64,000 bases of DNA, taken from contig JAAALK010000283.1 of the NCBI GenBank assembly GCA_019279435.1, forward strand, positions 65,082,642 through 65,146,641. The letters run 5' to 3'. A program made the position numbers and the translations under genes. Positions 55,746 to 64,000 of the stretch are shown piece after piece (the first letter of the stretch is position 1; each line of letters begins with the position of its first letter). The notes under the pieces were generated by a model. That model worked only from the letters and a program-made list of their open reading frames with translations, was not told the origin of the DNA and made no database searches. The stretch is from Zizania palustris (lineage: Eukaryota; Streptophyta; Magnoliopsida; Poales; Poaceae).

Positions 55746-57831
55746 GAGGCCCAGGCCAAGACTTGCCTTTACCTCTCCCTATTGCAGGAGCCACTGGAGC
55801 CACCTCTTCCGTCGGAGTGGACCCCTCCGCAGGAGTGACCCCTTCAGCTAGAGCAGCTCCAATGGAGGTAGCCTCTACTGCCAGAGCCACCTCTTCTGCT
55901 GGAGCCTCATCCCCAGCTGGAGCCAAGTCCTCCGCCAAGGCTCCGTCTCGGGTCGCAGCCATGTTGCTCCCCGAAGCATCTACACACATAAGGTATTTGT
56001 CAATTATCTAAAAGATATTGCCAATACAATGAAATTATTTCAGATATGATGAATCAAGAAGTAAAGACCGAAGGATTACCTCCATCTAGATTTTGAGGGA
56101 GGATTACAGGATCCCTCAGATACTCGTACATTATGAGGTACTCCTCGATGTCCTCCCCCGAAGTTTGGGCTGGAGTAGCAGATGTAGAGGCTCTTACCTC
56201 CGTCACCACTACTCTGGTCACCAGCGAATCGAAGCCCTCCGGCTCCACTCCCTGAACCCATGCGGGCTCAGTTCAGACCGCCGCCTCCTCTTCGGCCGTC
56301 GGCGTCGCTCCGACATTGGCCCAAGGTGGATCCTTGGTTTTGGTCCGAGCATCCCCCTCGCCACCCTCCATGAGTAGAGCTACGAGCTCCCTCCCTATTT
56401 GGGCCTCTGAAGTCTCCTCCTCTTTAGACTCCTCCGAAGAAGAGCTCTGAATGTCTAACGAAGGTGGAGACACCGAAGGTGAAGGGAGCTTAGCCTTCCG
56501 TGCTGCCTTTTTTTCTAGAGTCCTCACGGCCTTGGAGGTCCCAGCAGCAGCTTTCCTCTTTCGAGAGACCGGGCCCGCTGCGTCGAAGCTTGGAAGAGGA
56601 GGGGCTTCGATTCCAAGCGCACTCCACACTCGGTTGGAGCGTTCCCAGCTCCCAACCAGCTCCACTCTCCGCTGCTTCTCCACTGTAGTAGGGGCCCGAG
56701 CACCCTCTTCGCTGCCCGAGCTATTTGCTCCAGAGCCAGTGCCAACGGAGCCACTGAAACAAGGTAACAATATGTTAAGAAAACTATAGATATTCTATAT
56801 GACTAATTTGAGTGCAGGAAATATGAATGTTACCTAGAGAGTTCAAAACGATCTCTCGAAGCTCCCCTGCTGAAGCGTTGTGGAAAATAACATGCTAATT
56901 GGCCCCGAGCGAAGGTATTCGGAGGGCGATGAACTCCTCCGCCAAGTCTCGCATGCTCATACGCTTGGCTACCAAAGACAGCAACCCAAGCCGCGTTGAA
57001 AGAAGACTTGAGTCTGAAGCCACCTCCGCTTCCCTCCTGTACCAAATCTCTTGCAAGGGCCCCGCAAGGCCAGAGTCTTCACCGACTTTGGCATAAAACC
57101 ACTAGAGTATCCAGTCAGAGTACCACCGATCATTGATCGCCTTCGCTGGAAAATTCTTCAAATGCCCCTTTTAGAGCTAGAAGTTGTCAGTTCCGAAGGC
57201 CACCAGCAGCTTGGAGTCTCTGGGCCCGTCATGTGGCTTGGGTTGGCACGAAGCTTCGTGGGTTGCCGCAAACACTTCACACCTTCCTTCGCACCCTTCG
57301 GCTCGGAGGGCCCACTCGAAGACTACCAACCTAGCTATGGCGTTCGGAGACAACTGCGGTAAGATGACATGAAACATCTCCAGTACCTATGTTAAGAAAT
57401 CTATTGAAGGAAGCCCAAGTCCCGCTTCGAATATGACGACTTCTCCGCTCCTCGGCACTGGTATCACTTCTTCTCCGGGGATCCGAGTCCTCATCCCTGG
57501 TCCTAGCTTTCCGCTCCCTACTTCTTCGATGGACTCCGTCGTGCAAGATGATCGCCCAAGGATGAAGGTCTGCTTCAGCGGCTTCTTCGACGGTGGGCGG
57601 AGTTCTCGTGGGTCTTTGGGCAAGGAACCCCCTAGAGCTCCCGCTATTGCTGCTGCCGTAGATGAGGCCCAAGCTTGCCGTTGTGCCAAGGCCGCCACCA
57701 CCGCTGGCATTCTTGCACTTGTTCTCGCCATTGGTGGAGCACTCGAGAGTTTTAGAGAGTAAGGATGAAAGATGAAAGTGTGGAAATGTTGAAGCACAAA
57801 AGCCGTGTAAAAACTTTTCACAATTGATCAC
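55746..57831 (-). pseudogene. 5' part of the antisense gene of the host Tat element
   Basis: Read leftward from about 57.83 kb. The first frame (57821-57387) contains MARTSARMPAVVAALAQRQA and ends GLPSIDFLT. The next segment (57377-57177) holds PQLSPNAIARLVVFEWALRA, resembling the domain annotated as putative gypsy-type transposon (PF04195) in grass proteins. Further exons lie at 57045-56830 (VAVFGSQAYEHARLGGGVHR), 56770-56273 (basic KRKAAAGTSKAVRTLEKKAA, then acidic Ser/Glu) and 55989-55746 (Ala/Pro/Glu repeats). Intervening gaps look like introns, although frameshifts are not excluded. The function in Tat elements is unknown. Confidence 0.6.
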
Positions 57832-57941
57832 TTTCCTCTTTTATAACCGTGACATCCTCGTTCGGCACGATGCGCGCATGTTTTCACATTTGCAGATTCA
57901 ACCCTCATCAATGACAGGTGGGGCCAAAGTATGAAAGAGTG

Positions 57942-60011
57942 TGTTGAACCGGAAACGGCGACCAGAGGGGGGTGAATGGGAGCTTTTAAAATTTCGGGCT
58001 AAAAACAAGCCTTCTATTTTAATTCTGTCTTCTGCGGAACAGGCTTCGAACACTACCTTCGAAGGTCTGGTTCGGAGGTGTTTTGACAGCTCCGAACACA
58101 GGCTTCGCAGGAGCAAAAGTTCGAAGCCAAGAAGACTTCACTCCGATCACACCCTTCGAAAATCTACTCTGCTAAGTCCGTGCAGGCTCCGCACACAGGG
58201 TGCTTCGAGTAGGCTTCGCACTTCACCCTTCGCAAGAGTGGACAGCCCTCTGAGGACTTTGACGAAGTACTTGGCAGCAGCAACTAGTGCTGGGCTTTGT
58301 ACACGAAGGTCTAAACGCACACAAACGGACTTCGCTAAGGGCTTCGACACAAGAAGCAAAACGGGCTTCGATCAGGGCTTCGCTAGTAAGCTGTGAGGTC
58401 TAGCCTCAAGTTACACAGAGCGAACGCGCACTAAAAAACACACTTCGCACAAAAACAACCTTCGCCTAGACAGGCTTCGGTGCACTACAACTAGCGAGGT
58501 ATGTAAAACGAGCTCAAGCAAAAAGCACGCAGAAGCAGGGCTTCGCCGCTTGAACAAGGAACACAATAAAATTGAACTCCGGATGAATACAGCGAGGTGT
58601 GTGGCTAGTACAGGAGCTCAACAGTAAATGCTCAAAGTGTTAAATGTTACCTATCGAGCCCCCATATTTATAGCCCACAGTTCACCCAAAGGAATTGACT
58701 ACTTTACCCCCTAGGGTTTACACCAGTTTTGTCTCTACGGAACAGAGGGGTACAAAAGGTAGTCCAACTTTATTCTGGAGGCTTCTCTGTCAGCTTTGCA
58801 GAGGGGACAGCGTCAGCTTTTTGCAGAGAAGACAGTGTCAGCCTTTGCAGTCTTTGACCTTCTGGAGCCTCCCTTCGCACGCGAGGGGTGCGGTAGCTTC
58901 GGCGAGAAGCCTTGAGCCTGGTGGCCTTCGCTTCGCCGAAGATAGCCTCCGATACAGTGACGGTTTTGAGCCGAAGCCGTCAAAGCCCTTGGGCCTTCGC
59001 ACCAACACCTCCGGAGTGGACCACCATGGCTTCGCAGCTACTCCCAGCTCGAACTCCGTCAGTCCGTGTACCGAAGCCATGCAGGCCGAAGTACCACAAG
59101 ACAACCTCACTCCGGAGCTAGCCTCGCTCCGAAGCCTTCCTCACTCCGAAGCCCCACCTTCGGAGTACCACCCTTTGAAGTCCCTCCTTCGTCCAAGGCC
59201 TCCGCACGAAGCATTCCATGAGCACTTCGTCGCAGTGTCTCTCCCCGAGCACACTCCTCGACGAGCCTCACCCGGACCATGCCTTCGATGCGCCTCGACT
59301 TCTGAGACCTTCGTCGGGCACCTTCGAATGTCTCCCTCTGGAGCAAACTTCGAACTCCTTGCCTCCGCAGAGGACTTGATCCAACCAACTCCGAAGTCAC
59401 TCCATTCGGAGTACTTTCGAAGTGCCTCACCTCCGAAGACTTTGTCTCGGAGTACCTTCAGCCGGAGCCACGCTCCGCACTCTCTGCCTTCACCTGGCAC
59501 GCCTCGACCGAGGACCGACCCAGACCCCTTCGCAGCCACCGTGACGGAGCTCCCCGCTCCCCTGGCATCAAGCCTCCCGCTTGACCCAGGTTCACCTGCT
59601 ACGAACCGTCCGTCGCCTCCGAAGTCCCTGCGCACCACAGATAAACAGACAAGTGTATCTAGTACTCCGGAGACCTCTCCGGGTAATCAACCTCCGGTAC
59701 ACACTCCGGTGTACCGCCCAAAGTACCGAAGCCTTCGGTACACACCCAGTCATCGTGTACTATCGGACCCCTCCGACACGCACACTCCGCTGCAACAGCT
59801 GCAGCAACCAAACCACCGAACATACTTCGGTGAAACCTCCTCTGAACACCCTTCGGAGGTACAACCTCCGAAACCCCTCCGGAGGTACCCTCCTCCGAAC
59901 ACCTTCGGAGGTCCAACCTCCGAACACCCTTCGGAGGTACCCTTCGAACCAGAGGGTAAAAAGCCTGTCAATCACTCATGACAAACACTGAAACCAACCC
60001 TTGGTTTCTCA
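57942..60011 (-). mobile_element. 3' LTR of the second Sirevirus
   Basis: 2,070 bp, from TGTTGAACCGG to GGTTTCTCA on +. TATA box (read leftward) at 58665-58673. The U3 side has alternating TTCGGAGGT and ACCTCCGAA units (59850-59945) that can form hairpins. Related to 1-1807. Confidence 0.93.
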
Positions 60012-61201
60012 ATCTCCCCCTTGATGAGTGCATTGACAACCAACTTTAAATCCAAGAAAATTTAAAAACTTTCAGCACACAAGTGACCATAAAAACTCAG
60101 AAAAGAGCCAAATCATGTCACTTGACAAAAGAATTTTCCTCCCCCTTTTCAAAAGAGTAAAAGCCCCTTCGGCAATAAAAGCTCCCCCTGAGTTAAGTTT
60201 TCCCCCTTTGGCAACAAAGAACCTTTATGTCACATTTTCTCCCCCTTTGGAAATTATACCCCCTTGCGGCAGAGAACGTAGCAAGTCTCTTCCCCTTTAG
60301 GAATTTCTCCCCCTTTGGCAATGCAAGCATCAAGGAGCATGTAAAAGATGCAAAGCTTCGAAATGAGCAGAATTGCAAAGACATATGAAGCAAAAATATG
60401 CCAACAATAACACCAATGATCATGGGCTCAGCTCAAATTAACATTCTCTAAAAACATGATGAAGCATGTGATTTGATAATTTTTGAAATAAAATCATCAC
60501 CACTTAGTCAAGGAAACTAGACAAGTAAAAGCAAGGGCTGCGCAAAGCTAGTCAATGTCTACTCTTAGACAGACAAGTCTAGTTCAAATGTAGCAGGAAA
60601 AGCAAACTTGATAATCAATGAATTTTTGTTGTTCTTTTCTTAGTGCAAGGGGTTATTTGTTTGTCCACCTTATACTTTCCAATCAGGCCAAGCCTAGGCA
60701 TGAAAACTATAAGAAGCTTAAGGCAATGATTTTGGCATACACTACACTATTCCAGTTCAGACCAATGTGCAATGGAAAGCAGTCTAGAATGGGGTAGTGC
60801 GACAAACAAACCCACTTGGATCTTTTAACTTAAAGCATGCAAATCATGGAATTTTTGATTTTAACCAAGTGAACCAATTGTTTGGCATTTATGAATATCC
60901 ATGAAGATGAGAACAATTTTTCAAGTTGCAATTTTGAGCATCCAATGAACAGTGTCTTGCTATCAAGCAGATAAAAGATAGCTAAAGCAGTCCTGCCTAA
61001 ACATGCTAGATTCAAGACTAAGCAGTGAGCACGATTTGATTTTGAAAATAAAACATCATGCACATGAATGTTTCAGATAAATTAAAAGGATCTGAGCTGT
61101 CATGATGTCATGGATTATAATCAGGCATATAAGTGCAACAGATGTAAATGCAATTTCAACACACAATTAGCAAATGCACATCCATCTAAAACTGCTCCCC
61201 C
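60012..61201 (-). promoter_or_regulatory. 3' non-coding region of the second Sirevirus with repeated polypurine tracts
   Basis: ATCTCCCCCT directly follows the LTR; CTCCCCCT, TCCCCCTTT and close variants recur at about 60139, 60182, 60200, 60240, 60258, 60290 and 60307, at least seven copies in 300 bp. The rest to 61201 is A/T-rich with no gene. Confidence 0.88.
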
Positions 61202-61771
61202 TCACAAAATGCCGTAAGGGTGACAAATACCAAGTTCCCCACGCAAGTAAGCAAATCGAGAAGCATCGAGGGGTTTTGTGAAAATGTCGGCTAGCTGGTG
61301 TTGGGTATCAACATATTGAAGTTCAATATCACCCTTCTCATTGTGATCTCTGAGAAAATGATACCGCACATCAATGTGTTTGGTTCTGGAGTGCTGAACC
61401 GGGTTGTTTGCAATACAAATAGCACTAGTGTTATCACAGAAAAGTGGAACACTCTTATAATCTAACCCGAAATCCCGCAAAGTGGAGGTCATCCACAAAA
61501 TCTGAGAGCAACAGCTAGCTGCAGCAACATATTCGGCCTCAGCCGTCGATTGTGCAACACTAGACTATTTGCGGGAAGACCAGCAAACCAGTGAAGTACC
61601 CAGAAAATGACAAGTACCAGAGGTACTCTTCCTATCAATTCTACACCCAGCAAAATCCGCATCGGAATAACCTCGAAGACATAAAGATGAAGATGCTGAA
61701 TACCATATGCCAAATTCAAGGGTGTGTTTGAGATACCTTAGTATGTGCTTTACCGCTTGGCGGTGCGAAGC
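61202..61771 (-). pseudogene. pol: RNase H of the second Sirevirus
   Basis: The C-terminal frame (61202-61498) includes NTSAICIANNPVQHSRTKHID and QLADIFTKPLD. Upstream it is broken by a TAG near 61563-61568, where Gln is usual, and a frame change near 61490. A TGA near 61772 separates it from RT. Confidence 0.88.
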
Positions 61772-63046
61772 TCATGGTGAAGCCTGAAAACGAGCGCACA
61801 GACACACAGCGAAGTGTATGTCCGGCCTCGTGGCAGTCAAGTAGAGGAGGGAGCCGATCATGCTTCGGAACTCCTTCTGATCTACGGCTTCTCCATCTTC
61901 GTCAGGATCCAATGCTACAGATTTAGCCATTGGAGTGGCGAGGGGCTTCGCATCGGTCATGTCAAATTTCTTGAGCAGGTCCTTGGTGTATTTCGTCTGG
62001 TGGACGAAAGTACCTTGTTTGCTTTGCTTGATTTGCAAACCAAGGAAAAAGGTGAGTTCACCCATCATGGACATTTCAAATTCCCTGCTCATGGTATCTG
62101 CAAACTCGGCAACCAAAGCATGAGAAGAGCCACCGAAGATGATATCATCCACATAAATCTGCACTAGGAGGAAATCTTTGCCATGCTTGAGAGTAAACAA
62201 AGTTTTATCAACAGAGCCCATCAAATACCCTCGCTCAAGCAGAAAAGACTTAAGTTTGTCATACCACGCCCGAGGGGCCTGCTTGAGTCCATAAAGAGCC
62301 TTATGAAGTTTAAGGACTTTATGTGGGTACTTGGGGTTTTCAAAACCAGGGGGTTGTTTTACATAGACATCTTCGCCTATGAAGCCATTAAGAAAAGCAC
62401 TTTTGACATCCATTTGATAGAGTTTGAATCCCCGGGATGTCGCAAAGGCAAGCAAAATCCTAATGGCCTCAAGGCGAGCAACAGGTGCAAAAGTTTCAGT
62501 AAAATCAATCCCTTCTAGTTGAGAAAAGCCCTGAGCTATAAGTCTAGCCTTGTTTCTAACTATAGTCCCATCCTCCCCTTGTTTATTTTTGAAAATCCAT
62601 TTTGTTCCAATGAAATGAACATTTGGTGGAGGATCAACTAATGACCAGACTTGGTTTCTCTCAAAGTTTTCAAGTTCCTCATGCATGGCATTGATCCAAC
62701 TAGAATCAGAAAGTGCATGACTAACATCTAAGGGCTCGAAAGAAGCAACAAAAGTGGAATCAATGAAATGAGCATGAGAACGTGTTACCCTTTGATCAAG
62801 CTCACCAATGATCTGCTCGGGAGGGTGCATCCTTTGAACATGATGTGGAGCCTCGCGGCAGGATGCAGTCTCCCCCTCAACTTGTGCGTTGGAGTGGTCC
62901 AAGATGACCGATGTCGAGGTAGTTGCTTCGGGACCTCGTGCCGAAGTAGTTGAAGCGGGGTCAGCTTCGGGGGTCGATGTCGAGGGTAGCAGGGGTTCAT
63001 CCTCGAATTCTCCGGGATCTTCTTCTTCAAATAAAGTCTGTTCCAT
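61772..63046 (-). pseudogene. pol: Reverse transcriptase of the second Sirevirus
   Basis: A 424-residue open segment: acidic linker, then WIFKNKQGEDGTIVRNKARL, YQMDVKSAFLNGFIG, LYGLKQAPRAWYD, catalytic QIYVDDIIFGGSS and the start of RNase H. Ends at a TGA one transition from CGA. Called a pseudogene because flanking frames are broken. Confidence 0.9.
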
Positions 63047-64000
63047 GTCGTGTTCATTTGCCTGTTCAAAAGCAGAACTAACAGAGGGGTTGATTCATCA
63101 AAAGTCACATCACATGACTCGATGACAGTGTTAGTCTCCAAGTTATAAACACGATAAGAATGACCATGAGTAGTGTAACCCAAAAAGATCCCGTCAGAAG
63201 ACAGCGACTCAAATTTATCCAAGTTACCGCGTTTTAGGATAAAGCAGCGACAGCCAAAAACTCGAAGATGAGTAACCTTGGGCTGTCTCCCAAAACGCAG
63301 CTCATAAGATGTCAAATTTAAAATTGAGCGCAAGAAGATTCGGTTTGAGATGTAACATGCAGTGTTCATGGCCTCAGCCCAGAATTTTCTAGGAGTCCTA
63401 TGCTCATCAAGCATCGTCCTAGCCATCTCAACCAAAGTGCGGTTCTTCCTCTCAACAACACCGTTCTGTTGAGGAACCCGCGGAGCAGAGAATTGATGTT
63501 CTATGCCATGCTCCATGCAAAAGTCAACAAAGAGACTGTTTTTGAACTCAGTGCCATTATCACTTCGAATGAATTTCAATGCACCTGGGAGTTCAGTGAA
63601 AAGTCTCAAAGCCAAGCTCTGAAAGTGTGAAAACACTTCATCCTTGCTGGCAAGAAAGAAGACCCAAGAGTAGCGAGAGAAATCGTCGACAATAACTAAT
63701 ACATACCACTTGCCGCCTAAAGAACTGACCCGAGAAGGACCTACAGTGTCCATATGGAGAAGTTCTCTGGGTTGTTCAGTCATCACTGTGGTGACTGGCG
63801 AATGCGAAGCAGCAATCATTTTTCCATGTCGACATGGAGCGCAAACTAAATTCTTCTCAAACTTGAGCTTGGGCAATCCTCGGATCAGGCCTAGGGCGCT
63901 CAGACGAGCGAGCAACTCAAAGCTCATATGCCCTAGTCTCCTATGCCACTTCCAAAGCTCAGAAGTCGAATGTGCAACAAGACAATGAGAAGAACCAGAT
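62785..64000 (-). pseudogene. pol: Integrase of the second Sirevirus (partial)
   Basis: The frame enters from beyond the window. It shows GLPKLKFEKNLVCAPCRHGK (zinc motif), DTVGPSRVSSLGGKWYVLV, IRSDNGTEFKNS and NGVVERKNRTLVEMARTM, the integrase catalytic residues, then VFGCRCFILKRGNLDKFES. Near 63.07-63.09 kb the frame changes and RT continues in the other frame; the residues after that point in this frame (to 62785) are not meaningful. Confidence 0.88.

Larger units (their letters stand above)
20830..64000 (+). mobile_element. Decayed Tat-type Ty3-gypsy element hosting all later insertions
   Basis: The left LTR (20830-21345) is followed by a PBS, gag, protease, RT, a first RNase H, a second archaeal-type RNase H and integrase, in that order, all on the + strand up to about 26775. 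A non-coding region with tandem repeats and an antisense gene follow. Two RNase H domains and an antisense ORF between pol and the 3' LTR mark the Tat lineage (Grande/RIRE2-like). Three insertions interrupt it: 29227-41606, 41775-55745 and 57942 onward. The right LTR is not in the window, so its end coordinate here is only the window edge. Visible host sequence amounts to about 10.7 kb. Confidence 0.8.
57942..64000 (-). mobile_element. Second Sirevirus, left portion; continues beyond the window
   Basis: The LTR 57942-60011 is followed by polypurine tracts, then RNase H, RT and integrase on the minus strand. The right LTR is outside the window. The base run GAGTG (57937-57941) precedes the LTR and would be the target duplication. 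It belongs to a different Sirevirus family from 29323-40640: the LTRs share only blocks, and the RT proteins are similar but clearly distinct. Confidence 0.92.

Noticed and set aside
58695..59981. 428-residue open frame on the + strand within the Sirevirus LTR
   Set aside because: It is antisense to the element, Ser/Pro/Arg-rich from palindromic GC-rich sequence, and the related LTR at 1-1807 has only broken, frame-shifted counterparts. It is compositional.

Overview
The window is plant nuclear DNA, most likely from a grass. It has one large gene with 39 short GT-AG exons, grass-type MITEs, and nested LTR retrotransposons of the Sirevirus (Ty1-copia), Tat and Tekay-like (Ty3-gypsy) groups. 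Calls come from reading the sequence; no database search was run, so family names rest on motif recognition.

Layout. Bases 1-1807 are a Sirevirus LTR cut by the window edge. Bases 1808-3694 are intergenic and hold two MITEs with clear ends and the promoter and 5' UTR of the only host protein gene. Bases 3695-13934 encode an apparently intact class XI myosin: 39 exons, 1,529 codons plus stop, with every exon joining in frame. Bases 14.86-17.93 kb hold a promoter-like block followed by a degenerate, tandemly repeated non-coding module that contains a 28-nt hairpin conserved by pairing; I do not recognise it. Bases 18-20.8 kb are degenerate intergenic DNA.

From 20830 to the right edge everything belongs to a nest of retroelements. 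The host is a decayed Tat-type Ty3 element whose left LTR is 20830-21345 and whose right LTR lies outside the window. Three insertions sit in it. (a) A 1.06-kb solo LTR, 29227-41606 (TSD TCAGC), is itself split by a complete 11.3-kb Sirevirus, 29323-40640 (TSD AAAGG). (b) A 3.4-kb Tekay-like solo LTR, 41775-55745 (TSD GAGGC), is split by a Tat-type element, 42279-52810, which is in turn split by a Sirevirus solo LTR, 45105-47160 (TSD CTTGG). (c) A second Sirevirus family starts at 57942 and runs off the window.

The host Tat element also carries an antisense, intron-containing gene, read from about 57.83 kb leftward to about 27.87 kb. Insertions (a) and (b) now split it. Removing solo LTR (b) together with one TSD brings its reading frame back into register, an independent check on that boundary. 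Most retroelement genes carry stops or frameshifts; the complete Sirevirus at 29-40 kb is the youngest and best preserved.
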